The position numbers and the translations under genes were made by a program. DNA of 64,000 bases, from the NCBI RefSeq assembly GCF_026241165.1, contig NZ_JAPFQN010000001.1:62001-126000 (forward strand), given 5' to 3'. The notes beneath the pieces were generated by a model. That model saw only the letters and a program-made list of their open reading frames with translations, was not told the DNA's origin and ran no database searches. The DNA is from Mangrovivirga halotolerans (GTDB lineage: Bacteria; Bacteroidota; Bacteroidia; Cytophagales; Cyclobacteriaceae). Shown here in pieces: positions 8,301-17,018 of the stretch (positions within the stretch are counted from its first letter, which is position 1; every line of letters begins with the position of its first letter).

Positions 8301-10501
8301 CCATTATCCGGATATGCTGGATCACAATTAATATTATCTTTCAGTTTTTCTGCTTCAAGAGGGAATGGTAAAGCAGGCACAGGCTGTGCACCTATATTAT
8401 TTGTATAATCTGTTTCTAATATTATTGTGGAAGGAAAATTAATAGGAATTCCACTTGTACCATTATCATTAATGGCAATGTAAAGATCTACGATTGCTTC
8501 TCCCGTACCTTCAACCTGAGCATCATTAACAGTAAATACATCATTTTCATTCAAATTATTTATGGGAACGGAAATCGTATTCAACCTCCGTGCCCCACTC
8601 CCCGTCGGATCACCATCATAAAAGGTAATATCAAGATTATCATTGAATGGAATATCTGAAAGATTAGTAATATCAAATGAAACGGTAAAATCAGTTTCGG
8701 GACATGTTGGAGCATTATAATTAATCGAATTTTCGTCGATGGCTAAATCTAATGCCGAAATCACATCAACAATAATGAAAACTGTTTCTACTGCACCGAT
8801 TTCATTAATTATCTGTACTTCGACTGTATCTTTCCCGTAATAAGTTTTGGAAGCAGTATAGGTAAAGCATGAATCAGTTGCTGGCGTGAATTGTACTTCT
8901 TCGCCCTTACCTGAAGTCCTAACATCATTTACTAGATTAGGCGGAGCACAACTTTCTCCCCAAATACACATATCCACTGTACTTCCCTGCACAACACCCT
9001 GATAACCCGGGGTAGCCAAATCAGAATCAAAATCATAAATTGAGGTATAATCCTTTTCTCCCGTATTATTATAGTGATATGGATCTACAGTTTCGATTTT
9101 ACTACCAAAACCGGATAAGAAACCATAGGTACCCGTACCACTTGCACCAGTCATATATCCCACTTGTAGGAATTCATCAGAGGTGATTATCAGGTTATCC
9201 TGGCTTCTAACGTGCTGAGTCGGAAAAGAAACGGCATAATAGTCAGGCCTACCGTTTACCGGATATACTGAAACTCCTGTATAAGAAGTGTATGATTGTC
9301 CATTAAACGTTAATGACGATAACCCTTCCTGAGGAAGAACAATATTTATTCGTTGTTTCTGAGAATAATTTTTAAAAGGAACAAATTCTATGTACTTACT
9401 ACCCGCACAAAACAATGGAGGAACAATAGCCATACCGACTTCATCTCTTACCCTTCCAGGGTCAGATCCACTAACCTGATAAACATATATTGGATTATTT
9501 GAAGTAATATAATGACCTCTTCCAACGTCAGTATAAGGTCCGCCAAGCATAAAGTTATAGTACTCTCCTTCATTAAGAGTTGTAACCGGAGTAGCCGCAC
9601 CATCTATAAATATCTGAGTATTATCTTCAGTAGCTACGATTATACTGTATTCAAATTCAGGATCATTTTCTCCTCTCATTACAATATATTCATTACCAAT
9701 TCTTTCAATTGGCACAAGCTGGTCTGCACCGCCTTCTGCAGATGATGCTCCTGGCCCTTCAATCCTGGTATGCTCCGATCCAGAATTAACAACTATGTTT
9801 TTACCATTAGTAGAAACCTTTGTTCCGGTTACCTGTTGTAATGGCCCTTCCCCTCTGACGAGGTAAGTTTCGCCTTCATTTAATGTTACAGAATGATTTT
9901 TTGTTCCTAACCCGGCAAAATTATAAGGATAGGATGCCGGCAATTCAAAAGTTACTATAGTATTATCTTCTGTAGCCATAACCGAGATAAAGTGATGCTC
10001 TTTACCTCTGGCGTATTGACGGTCCATATTTATTGTTTGGGAGCCTGCATAAAATAAAGTACCCAGGGCTTGTTTCCCTTTAAGAGTCACAATATTTTGA
10101 TTGTTCACTGCTGCAAGTCGATAAGTTACCTGAACAGGATAATCAGACTCAACAATTAATCCTTTAGAATTTTCAACCTGATTCAAATTCAGGGTCATCC
10201 CTAATGTCGGACTCAAAGCCATATTTGCGGGTTGTCCGGGTCTGACTACAAAATTTTGATCCACAGCACCATCAACAGTATAAACTCTGACATTTGCTAC
10301 AGGAAATTTGGTAGTGATTAAAAACTCAGACCTGGCATTAAGATTTGGCTGATTGGCATTCCAGACCGGTGGAAACCACAACTTAGTATCAAATTGAGCA
10401 TTAGCTGTAAAAGACAAAGAGGCTAACACAAATAAAGCAAATACTTTAATAGTTAGCTGGTTTAAAAAATTGTCTCCTTTGTGTTGATAAAAAATATTCA
10501 T
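5303..10501 (-). CDS. Giant secreted surface protein with IgGFc-binding-like N-terminus and type-B T9SS sorting domain
   Basis: The 1732-residue protein has a signal peptide ending TANAQ. The N-terminal roughly 450 residues match the IgGFc-binding-type beta-rich domain in character (TKLWFPPVW, ARGKEHHFISVMATEDNTIV, repeated TEDNT motifs). The middle consists of about a dozen SprB/Ig-like repeats of about 85 residues with recurring phrases such as GxYxVxVxNxxT and paired Cys. The last roughly 85 residues (NGVSANEDGKNDHFIVDC ... IFNRYGDLVYETDGY ... LPIGTYFYVIDKGDG) form the gliding-motility-associated C-terminal domain that directs type IX export. It is probably a cell-surface adhesin or gliding-related protein. 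It is followed 19 nt later by a PorP/SprF gene. Confidence 0.93.
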   Translation of the reverse strand: MNIFYQHKGDNFLNQLTIKVFALFVLASLSFTANAQFDTKLWFPPVWNANQPNLNARSEFLITTKFPVANVRVYTVDGAVDQNFVVRPGQPANMALSPTLGMTLNLNQVENSKGLIVESDYPVQVTYRLAAVNNQNIVTLKGKQALGTLFYAGSQTINMDRQYARGKEHHFISVMATEDNTIVTFELPASYPYNFAGLGTKNHSVTLNEGETYLVRGEGPLQQVTGTKVSTNGKNIVVNSGSEHTRIEGPGASSAEGGADQLVPIERIGNEYIVMRGENDPEFEYSIIVATEDNTQIFIDGAATPVTTLNEGEYYNFMLGGPYTDVGRGHYITSNNPIYVYQVSGSDPGRVRDEVGMAIVPPLFCAGSKYIEFVPFKNYSQKQRINIVLPQEGLSSLTFNGQSYTSYTGVSVYPVNGRPDYYAVSFPTQHVRSQDNLIITSDEFLQVGYMTGASGTGTYGFLSGFGSKIETVDPYHYNNTGEKDYTSIYDFDSDLATPGYQGVVQGSTVDMCIWGESCAPPNLVNDVRTSGKGEEVQFTPATDSCFTYTASKTYYGKDTVEVQIINEIGAVETVFIIVDVISALDLAIDENSINYNAPTCPETDFTVSFDITNLSDIPFNDNLDITFYDGDPTGSGARRLNTISVPINNLNENDVFTVNDAQVEGTGEAIVDLYIAINDNGTSGIPINFPSTIILETDYTNNIGAQPVPALPFPLEAEKLKDNINCDPAYPDNGAARANVIINGNVQTTGYSYRWFDGPTPVTGNADFTQRTYPNLAEGTYSVFAINDRFGCQSDTVEVEIGVQAEFFSADIEEISPLTNCVSPNGALRATVPTADDDDFDFYWYNDEFVQDNTTLVGVGQLLENIDESDYTVKVINKNTGCFEITSASVSDQRVIPNLNLDSEPQTVCNPANGRVIGGIDQNPLDYDFTWTNEESTLISNNQNVDQLEAGMYYLSVVNPNTLCSDMDSVEVEDNTPEMDIIPQNNGLGDCFATPLTATATFSSNGYPVVDAEFNWYFGNDIPPTDGLFATGDEIENVPPGDYVIEAIDPASGCSDYRPYTVDVNAIVPEINANPFSSDQCVPFNGRIIGNVTNMPSDKEHTDYVFYVFEGTNRKIIEEADFEFVGNATGPGMEALGLEPGDYTIVAKQSFGFECESEPYTVPVDDDADYPNSIDESILNANCLNAEGRITLTSNQPYNFQWFSGDIENDETVNDLNLTDNNTTQSQLNNQPSGYYSAIVTNPNNLCQDSVVTFIDIPTLDEYVLRTNKHDDPFCFVDSGRVSVSLVNTEFNYPFEFTYRLERIDESGNSIVIPYTGDPTNQTYLYRQLAPSDYRVSLIQLDENGNPAYNCKSEEVVVDNLEENPEIIAEATSPLTVCSPRDPNGQAEVRVTNGDIFTHSFEWTIKDEQGNQTLVARGSEVYNLLDSTYTVTATNNLNYCQNTTTVTIEDARVYPTVIPELIKGRENCIEPDGIQNAYVPGVDDQDDYQFEWYDLVDGSDELDTLDHYYTGQTYDMFNIGDYTVVSINRATSCRSEAVYAFVPDERVYPEFYTRAKPAECDYSNGFARAVVTNDVDVESILWDMGGVYSFGSDLINIPTGLYEVKVTTVFGCADSTDVTIEPDIFVYNGVSANEDGKNDHFIVDCIECFENNNVKIFNRYGDLVYETDGYTNDYDPEAQCQSANDSLGNNFRGNGNRGIYAGGKKLPIGTYFYVIDKGDGSEPKNGYLELVR

Positions 10502-10626
10502 CGGAGTTAAATATGGTTTGGTCTAAAAGTCTATTTATCTTATATATTTCGGATTCTATCCATAAATATATTCGTTTCATCTAGCAAAGGTAACCAATAA
10601 TTCTATTAGAAATTGAAATATTTCAA

Positions 10627-13600
10627 TTACCGAACTAAAACGATACTACCGCTCCCCCCTATGTTATCATCTTCGCATTGGATAACATAATAGTAAGCTC
10701 CTTTTTCAAGATAATCACCATTATAAGTGCCATCCCAATCGTTGTTGTATGGGTTTGCTTCAAAAAGAATTCTTCCTAATTCATCAAAAATTTTAACACC
10801 ACATCCCGGGAATTGATCAATACTCTGGATGACCCAGGTATCATTAATTCCATCGCCATTAGGTGAAAGGATTTTATTAGTCTTAAATTCAAACGACCCC
10901 TCAACTGTAATTGTTATTTCTGCAGATCCGACACAGCCGTTTGATCCAGTCGAAAATACTGTAAAGGTAGTTGTTTCAGCAGGGAAAGCGTAAGGATTGG
11001 ATATATCTGGAAAATCAACATATTCAGCAGGTTCCCATAGATAGTCTACTCCTCCACTGGCGGTTAATGTTACTGTATCACCACGAGATATCTCTGTTTG
11101 ATCAGCAGTAATATCTATTGTAGGAGCAGGTAAAGTATTTAATGTAAAGCTACCAGCTCCCGGGCAACCAGCTCCACTGCTGACAGAGACAGTGGCCTGA
11201 GTTCCACTAGTATAATAAGCCTGTCTTCCGGTTGAACCATTCGACCATTCATAAGAACTATATTCAGATACCGTCTGAAGTAAAACAGAATCCCCTTCAC
11301 AGAAAGGCATAGTTCCTGACACTAATTCAATATTAGCTACTGGAGCATCCTCTACAGTAATCGTCTGAGTGGATACATCCTGACAGGCAGCCCCATAGGA
11401 AACAGTTAAACTTACATCATATGTTCCAGCTGTATTAAAAATTTTCGTTGGTTCAAATTCGGTTGAAGAATTACCATCACCAAAATTCCAATTATAGCTT
11501 ACTGTTTGACTTCCATCAACAGAAGATGTATTTGAGAAACTAAGCGTGGATCCTCTACATAAATTTCCACTTATCGTAAAATCCGAGACAGGAGCTGCAG
11601 TAACAGTCACTACCACAGGATCAGACTCTTGAGTACAGCCTGAAGTATTTTCTACTATTACACTATAGCTACCGGATTCAGTCACTGTCAAACTACCTGT
11701 AGTAGCCCCGCTAATTACACTTCCATCTTTTTTCCAGGTAAAACCGGTGATCTCTGCAGAAGCTGGTACTTCAAGAACTACGTCATTACCGTCACAAAAT
11801 GATGTTGGCCCATTTGGTATGATGGATGAAGAGGGTAAATTGGCAAGACCTGCATAGGTTTCTACAGGATCACTTTTACAATCTCCACTTACAGTTTGAA
11901 CATAATAGTATCCAGCATTTTCAACATTAAACCCAGAAATAACAGGGTTTTGTTCAGTTGATTCAAACCCATTTGGGCCAGTCCACAGATATGTTGCTCC
12001 AGAAACTGTCCCTGCAGATAAAGTCAATGTTCCATCAGGACATACTGGCCCATCATTTGAAGCAGCAGGTTCATTCGGAGATGTAGAATTATTTAATACA
12101 ACACCTAAAACATTCGAAGAAGCATTACAACTTCCTTCAATATGCCTTACTGTATAATTTCCACCAAGAGATACGTCCAGAAAATTATCAGCACCTTGTT
12201 TTTGCAATACATTATCTTTATACCAGGCGTATTGGCCCGTTATTGTAGGAGTAGCATACACTCTCCTAACATCTCCAAGACAAATACTCATAAACGAGGG
12301 CGGACTCGTTTCAGGTAAAATGCAATTAATATTTTTTAAATAAGCCCAACTATTTGCAGTTCTGGATGTAAAAAATAAATCCGGTCTTGCATTTCCAGTA
12401 AGATCTGCTGCCTTAATAGCTAGCCCTGGAGAGGGTACTGTCAGATCATATGTAGTTGTAGTTATAGAGCCCGGTGTACTTGTATTAATAAACACTCTTA
12501 TCTGAGCTGAAGCTGCACTATTCACAACAACGTCTACATTTCCATCACCGTTAATATCAGCAGCCTCTATACCATAAGTACTGGTTAATGAGGTAAATGA
12601 ATAAGGAGATGAGAAATTGATATCCCCACCTTCCGATGATGTATTTCTGATTATTGAGATTTGATTTTGAATCTTGGATATTGCAATATCATCAAAGCCA
12701 TCGTTATCAAAGTCAGCAACCAGGACTCTGGTCAAGTCACCGCCAATTGTAAATGTTTGATAAGGAGAAAAACTAAAATTACCCGGGGTACTATTATTTT
12801 TAATAACAAACACCTCGGCACCTAAACTTGCATTCACAACAAGGTCCATTTTCCCATCCTTATTAAAATCACCAATGGCCATGCCACGAGCATTGTCCAC
12901 TGTTATCGGGAAAGTAGCTGGTGTAGATTCAAAATTTGTTACTCCACCAGAACTTAGATTACGAAATATACTGACCAATTTACTATTGGTTTCGTTAACT
13001 ACTGCAATATCAAGTCTGCCATCATTATCAAAATCTGCTGCTCTTAAACCGTTTGGATTATTCCCTTCTATACTTAAATTTTGCACTCCGGTAAAACCTC
13101 CACTACCATTATTGATCATAACATAAACCAGACTACCCTGACTATTATCCTGAGTAAAAGCAAGGTCCAGGTTTCCATCACCATTAAAATCGGCTTTTTC
13201 TACAAACTTAGCAGGCCCGGGAAGTACAACGTCTGATTTTGAAAATGAACCCGTTCCATTATTAAAATAAATTGAAAAATTAGCTTGAGGAGAAGGGTAA
13301 ACTACTACTACATCATTATGCCCATTATTATCGAAATCTCCACCTAATATATCAAATTGGGGTCCTAATGCACTCTGAATAGATGCAGCTTCAAAACTGG
13401 AGGCATTAAGAGGCACTCCAGAATAGCTTAAGTCGAAATATTCTTTTGAATAAGAAATGTTTCCGCTTGATTTTCTAAGTACTGATATAGGAGCATGATG
13501 AGCTCCTGCAGGAACTCTAACTCGGATGACATTGGTAGTTACGTCTACTATATTCGCACTAATGCCTCCAAAAGACACATCTAAATCCGAGGATGCAGTT

Positions 13601-13740
13601 CCAAAACCAGCACCCTGGATAGTCACGATACCATTTACTGTGGTATCAGTTGGAGAAATTGAATTTATTACCGGTATCTGGCCATAAATGTCAGCTCCGA
13701 TAAATATTAAAAAAAATATAACGATCTGTATCTTTCTCAT
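10627..13740 (-). CDS. Secreted FG-GAP/Ig/PKD multidomain protein with type-B T9SS sorting domain
   Basis: The 1037-residue protein starts with a signal peptide (MRKIQIVIFFLIFIGADIYG). An IPT/TIG domain follows (residues about 23-100, INSISPTDTTVNGIVTIQG). About eight VCBS/FG-GAP repeats occupy residues 115-465, each with an Asp-rich calcium-loop core such as GDFDNNGHNDVVVV and ADFDNDGRLDIAVVN. Ig-like domains and one PKD domain (YNWNFGDGNSSTEF) fill residues 475-940, and the final 90 residues are a type-B sorting domain (LSPNGDGINDTWVIQ ... IFDELGRILFEANPY). It is predicted to be exported by the type IX system and displayed at the surface. It lies 8 nt downstream of the PorP-SPOR gene, its likely partner. 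Confidence 0.93.
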   Translation of the reverse strand: MRKIQIVIFFLIFIGADIYGQIPVINSISPTDTTVNGIVTIQGAGFGTASSDLDVSFGGISANIVDVTTNVIRVRVPAGAHHAPISVLRKSSGNISYSKEYFDLSYSGVPLNASSFEAASIQSALGPQFDILGGDFDNNGHNDVVVVYPSPQANFSIYFNNGTGSFSKSDVVLPGPAKFVEKADFNGDGNLDLAFTQDNSQGSLVYVMINNGSGGFTGVQNLSIEGNNPNGLRAADFDNDGRLDIAVVNETNSKLVSIFRNLSSGGVTNFESTPATFPITVDNARGMAIGDFNKDGKMDLVVNASLGAEVFVIKNNSTPGNFSFSPYQTFTIGGDLTRVLVADFDNDGFDDIAISKIQNQISIIRNTSSEGGDINFSSPYSFTSLTSTYGIEAADINGDGNVDVVVNSAASAQIRVFINTSTPGSITTTTYDLTVPSPGLAIKAADLTGNARPDLFFTSRTANSWAYLKNINCILPETSPPSFMSICLGDVRRVYATPTITGQYAWYKDNVLQKQGADNFLDVSLGGNYTVRHIEGSCNASSNVLGVVLNNSTSPNEPAASNDGPVCPDGTLTLSAGTVSGATYLWTGPNGFESTEQNPVISGFNVENAGYYYVQTVSGDCKSDPVETYAGLANLPSSSIIPNGPTSFCDGNDVVLEVPASAEITGFTWKKDGSVISGATTGSLTVTESGSYSVIVENTSGCTQESDPVVVTVTAAPVSDFTISGNLCRGSTLSFSNTSSVDGSQTVSYNWNFGDGNSSTEFEPTKIFNTAGTYDVSLTVSYGAACQDVSTQTITVEDAPVANIELVSGTMPFCEGDSVLLQTVSEYSSYEWSNGSTGRQAYYTSGTQATVSVSSGAGCPGAGSFTLNTLPAPTIDITADQTEISRGDTVTLTASGGVDYLWEPAEYVDFPDISNPYAFPAETTTFTVFSTGSNGCVGSAEITITVEGSFEFKTNKILSPNGDGINDTWVIQSIDQFPGCGVKIFDELGRILFEANPYNNDWDGTYNGDYLEKGAYYYVIQCEDDNIGGSGSIVLVR

Positions 13741-13748
13741 GTGCTCAA

Positions 13749-15320
13749 TTATTCAACATATAGATAATAAGCATCTTTATAATAACTTATACCTTTAACT
13801 CTGTCTCTTTCAATCAATACGTCTTCCGAACTTTCAGTTTTAAAAGTATAGATAATAAATTTCTTTAAGGTTGAACTATAACCATACTGGCCATAAAAAC
13901 CTCTTTGTCTCATTTTTTCTATATAAGCTTCAACCTCAGCCTCACTATCAAACTGATCTACTACAACATAGTGACCAGGTTTGAGACCATTCGGATCATC
14001 ACTTTCTTTATAAACCTTATCAGGTTGTTCAATCGGTGGCTCAACAGCCGCTACAGGCTCTGGCTCCGGTTCTGGAACAGGTTCCGGTTCTGGAACAGGT
14101 TCAGGCTCCGGTTCCGGTTCTGGAACAGGCTCTGGTTCTGGAACAGGCTCTGGTTCTGGAACAGGCTCAGGCTCAGGCTCTGGTTCAGGCTCAGGTTCTG
14201 GAACAGGCTCAGGCTCCGGTTCTGGAACAGGCTCAGGCTCCGGTTCAGGCTCCGGTTCAGGAACTGGTTCCGGTTCTGGTTCGGGTTCGGGCTCTGGTTC
14301 CACTTCTACTATTGGAGGTTCTGTAGACTTTGTCTGAACATCCTCTCTTCTGGTATAATACTCATCTAACCAATCAGGCTGAGCTCTTTCCTTCTGTTTC
14401 TTTTTAGCTAAACCTTTAAATATATCAATATTATTACCAAACAATACCTGTATTTGTATTTCATGGGTTCCTCCAGGGATACCAACATCTATATTACTTG
14501 CAAATTCATATGCATACCCGATTTTGAATTTATCTGGCTGACCAAACCCAACGAGAAGAGAAGGCCCGTAATCTTGTCTGTAACTTCCTCCAAACCACAA
14601 TATTTCTCTCAGATCAACTACTAAAGCACCTTCATAATAACTCTGACCCGTAGAACCATATCTGTAAATAGCGTAAGGTGTAACCGTGATATCATTGGTT
14701 GGAAGCTTAAAATTGTAATAAGCCATGCCATGAAGTACATCGACAGGTTCAAAGGAAAATTGATCAAAATCTTCACTGTTTAAAACATTTTCCTTAAAAA
14801 GAGCCGGGAGAGTTAATGAAAGATTTAACCCTTTAATAAAATAATGAACTCCAAATTGAGCCTGGAATGAAACAGTATTTTCACCTAATGCTCCTAAAGC
14901 AGGATCAGATAATTGTGAATCATCTAATGATCCATAATCAATACTATTGAAATTTGCTCCCGCTCCAAGGCCAAAACTAATATAGTGATCTCGTTCAAAC
15001 GGAACAGTATATCCCAAAGTCAGATTTGAAGAAGTGGTATTAAACAAACTGAAGCTTTTATTATATATATTAAGACCAAAAGTCACGCGATTTTCGAATG
15101 GCATTTGAAGAGCAAGACTTGCTACTGAAGGAGCTTCATTAATTTTGACCCATTGGCGTCTATAATTAACTTCTACTAACCCACGGCCATAAATTCCTCC
15201 CATAGCGGGATTAACAACATAAGGATTCATATAGAAGTTAGACCATGCCGGAGCACGTTGTGCATAAACGTCCGTTGCAAAGACGCATAGAAATAATATA
15301 GAGCAAATAATTAGCCTCAT
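13749..15320 (-). CDS. PorP/SprF barrel fused to Glu-Pro stalk and SPOR-like C-terminal domain
   Basis: The 523-residue protein has a signal peptide ending VYAQ and a PorP/SprF barrel to about residue 310 ([32 protein letters not shown]). Next comes a short charged linker, and then residues about 340-425 consist almost only of Glu, Pro and Val in [12 protein letters not shown] units. The C-terminal roughly 90 residues ([20 protein letters not shown] ... ALYLYVE-like ending) have the beta-alpha-beta pattern of a SPOR domain, the fold that binds denuded peptidoglycan. The likely picture is an outer membrane barrel tethered through a rigid stalk to the cell wall. The SPOR call is from pattern only. 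It heads a unit with the 1037-residue substrate, 8 nt downstream. Confidence 0.9.
   Translation of the reverse strand: MRLIICSILFLCVFATDVYAQRAPAWSNFYMNPYVVNPAMGGIYGRGLVEVNYRRQWVKINEAPSVASLALQMPFENRVTFGLNIYNKSFSLFNTTSSNLTLGYTVPFERDHYISFGLGAGANFNSIDYGSLDDSQLSDPALGALGENTVSFQAQFGVHYFIKGLNLSLTLPALFKENVLNSEDFDQFSFEPVDVLHGMAYYNFKLPTNDITVTPYAIYRYGSTGQSYYEGALVVDLREILWFGGSYRQDYGPSLLVGFGQPDKFKIGYAYEFASNIDVGIPGGTHEIQIQVLFGNNIDIFKGLAKKKQKERAQPDWLDEYYTRREDVQTKSTEPPIVEVEPEPEPEPEPEPVPEPEPEPEPEPVPEPEPEPVPEPEPEPEPEPEPVPEPEPVPEPEPVPEPEPEPEPVPEPEPVPEPEPEPVAAVEPPIEQPDKVYKESDDPNGLKPGHYVVVDQFDSEAEVEAYIEKMRQRGFYGQYGYSSTLKKFIIYTFKTESSEDVLIERDRVKGISYYKDAYYLYVE
14050..14305 (-). repeat. Degenerate tandem repeat encoding the Glu-Pro stalk
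   Basis: This stretch consists of 6-bp units encoding Glu-Pro and Val-Pro. Longer 18-bp units are nearly perfect between about 14130 and 14170 on the plus strand (ggttctggaacaggctct, repeated). It is in frame throughout and lies within the PorP-SPOR gene. Such an array can change length by slippage in steps of 2 or 6 residues without breaking the frame. Confidence 0.85.
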
Positions 15321-15668
15321 GGCATTTCCCTTACTTTCGAAAAGTATTTGATTTAGCTGGTTTCAAAAATTTAAAAAAATAACTTTTACTAGGTTATCCT
15401 ATAAATAAAAAAACATATATAGTTTAAAAATAATGTCGTAAATTATATAATTAACATTTAAAGTTCAAATAATAATTAAGTTTCACCTTACGTTGGCTTG
15501 TAAGAATCACTATTCAACAAGTTGGCAAAGTTTTTGAATGGGTTAAAAAAGACATAAATATCACATAGAATGATTTTTTATTATTTTAATTGTTAAAAAT
15601 AATTTTTAATATTGATATTTGATGTCGATTAAAAACAGTAACATTTTTTCATTTTAGATTTTTTTGTC
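15321..15668. other. AT-rich divergent intergenic region
   Basis: This is 348 bases between the leftward type IX unit and the rightward lipoprotein gene. It must hold both promoters. Apart from the weak rightward candidate at 15590-15621, I see no gene, hairpin or repeat. Confidence 0.6.
15590..15621 (+). promoter_or_regulatory. Candidate Bacteroidota-type promoter
   Basis: TTG at 15590-15592 is followed, 21 bases later, by GATATTTG at 15614-15621. The latter differs by one base from the Bacteroidota -7 element TAnnTTTG. It would start transcription about 40 bases before the GTG of the lipoprotein gene. The spacing is slightly long and the region is AT-rich, so chance is possible. Confidence 0.3.
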
Positions 15669-16139
15669 GTGAGAAGAACCTCAATAGGAGTACTATTACT
15701 AATGATCTCTTTTGTATTGATCTCATTTTCATCTTGTAAATCGAGTCAACCTGCTGCATCTGATAACCAGGTTTCAGTTGATAATACTTCTACTGAACCC
15801 GCTGAAAAAGAAAATGTAGTAGAGCAAACTTATGTTGTCCCTAAGGAAACTTACACACGGGTTAACAAAGATTTCAATGAACTTGCTGAACTTAGTGAAA
15901 CATTCTTCTACGATAAAATAAATGATAAAATAGAAGAGATCTATAGCTATTTTGAAAGTAAAGAAACTCCGGTGTTAACCGTGGTGACTTTTTCAGGTGA
16001 CAGGCCTGTTTTTGACAGACCTATGACAATTGAACAGTATCTTAATTATTTAAAGGATAAAAAAACTTTTAATCTTAAGATTTATGAGATCACTGTAAAT
16101 AAAGACGAAAAGATAACTAAGCTAGTGTTATCCAAATAG
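15669..16139 (+). CDS. Lipoprotein of unknown function
   Basis: This 156-residue protein starts at a GTG at 15669. The N-terminus RRTSIGVLLLMISFVLISFS is followed by SC, a good type II signal with the acylated Cys at residue 23. A Ser/Thr/Glu-rich linker leads to a folded part of about 100 residues (YTRVNKDFNELAELSETFFY). It ends TVNKDEKITKLVLSK. I do not recognise a family. The next gene starts 9 nt downstream and is also exported, so the two probably form an envelope pair. It is divergent from the type IX secretion unit. Confidence 0.8.
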   Translation: MRRTSIGVLLLMISFVLISFSSCKSSQPAASDNQVSVDNTSTEPAEKENVVEQTYVVPKETYTRVNKDFNELAELSETFFYDKINDKIEEIYSYFESKETPVLTVVTFSGDRPVFDRPMTIEQYLNYLKDKKTFNLKIYEITVNKDEKITKLVLSK

Positions 16140-16148
16140 AAAAAGAAA

Positions 16149-16724
16149 ATGATTAACAAGTCGATATTCATATTTATTTTTATTCTGTTCGCAGGTTCCT
16201 TTTTTAATGCGAACGCCCAGGGAGGTCCTGATGATGACAATCTTGAAGCTATAGATTCTTTAGCTCTGGAGAAGATCAGGGACTTAAGTAAGTATATTTC
16301 AATTATTGGTAGTAAGGCAACTCCGTTTAGCGAAGCTAACAGGGTAATCGATCGAGCTTTGGAACTATTTGCTGAAGGAAGTGAAGTTGGGGTTAGTTCA
16401 GTAAATAGTGACGAGACTATGTATTATGCCATTAAAGAATATTTTGGAAGATTAATGGCTCTGAATTATGACCAGGTAAACATAACTTGGTTTGACATTC
16501 AATATATATCCGATTTACAACCTTTACCTAATGGTGAATATGTTGGAGTAATTACCATTTATCAAAAATTCGAAGGTGTTTCCGGAGATAACATTGTGTA
16601 TAAGGATACTACAAAGAAGGATATCACGGTCTATGTCAAGAAAAAAGAAACTCAAATTGGTGGAGATATAGTAAGCTTCTGGGATGTACTTCTCGGTGAT
16701 ATAATGGTATCTGAAACTATGTAG
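16149..16724 (+). CDS. Exported protein of unknown function
   Basis: The 191-residue protein has a signal peptide ending in NANAQ at about residue 24, followed by an acidic GGPDDDNLEAIDSL stretch. The remainder looks like a small alpha/beta domain with a beta-rich C-terminal half (YVGVITIYQKFEGV, DITVYVKKKET). No catalytic signature is visible. It lies 9 nt behind the lipoprotein gene and is followed by a strong terminator, so the two form a closed two-gene unit. The function is unknown; being periplasmic is the only firm inference. Confidence 0.8.
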   Translation: MINKSIFIFIFILFAGSFFNANAQGGPDDDNLEAIDSLALEKIRDLSKYISIIGSKATPFSEANRVIDRALELFAEGSEVGVSSVNSDETMYYAIKEYFGRLMALNYDQVNITWFDIQYISDLQPLPNGEYVGVITIYQKFEGVSGDNIVYKDTTKKDITVYVKKKETQIGGDIVSFWDVLLGDIMVSETM

Positions 16725-16752
16725 ATTTAAAACATATAATTAGCTAATAATA

Positions 16753-16785
16753 AAAGACTGGCCTTTATAAGGTCAGTCTTTTTTT
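16753..16785 (+). terminator. Intrinsic terminator of the two-gene exported-protein unit
   Basis: AAGACTGGCCTT and AAGGTCAGTCTT form a 12-bp stem with one G-U pair and a TA loop, followed by seven T. It lies about 30 bases after the stop at 16724. Confidence 0.9.
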
Positions 16786-16962
16786 GTATCCATTAGACAA
16801 TTGATATTATAACCTATTTTTCATTTCCTTAATCCAGATCTTTGTAATTAGTTATCCTATACTAATTTTCAGGTTAAGGATCACCATATCTATCAGCCAT
16901 AAAAACTTAGCCATGATGCTTTTTATCACAATTTTATACTGTCATTTTATAGCTAATACAAA

Positions 16963-16990
16963 TAAAAAAACCGGGAAAAATTCCCGGTTT
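16963..16990 (-). terminator. Intrinsic terminator of the Prc-like protease gene
   Basis: On the minus strand, AAACCGGGAA and TTCCCGGTTT flank a short T-rich loop and run into a T tract. It lies 29 bases beyond the stop of the leftward protease gene. Confidence 0.9.
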
Positions 16991-17018
16991 CAAATTATAA
17001 TTATATACCTCTAAATTA

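Noticed and set aside
14050-14305. Repeat array resembling a CRISPR at first sight
   Set aside because: No unique spacers between units, very short period, and it is in frame as Glu-Pro codons within a gene.
13905-14369. Arg/Phe-rich and Gln/Val/Leu-rich open frames on the plus strand across the repeat
   Set aside because: They are antisense readings of the Glu-Pro stalk repeat; the minus-strand PorP frame has a signal peptide and family motifs.
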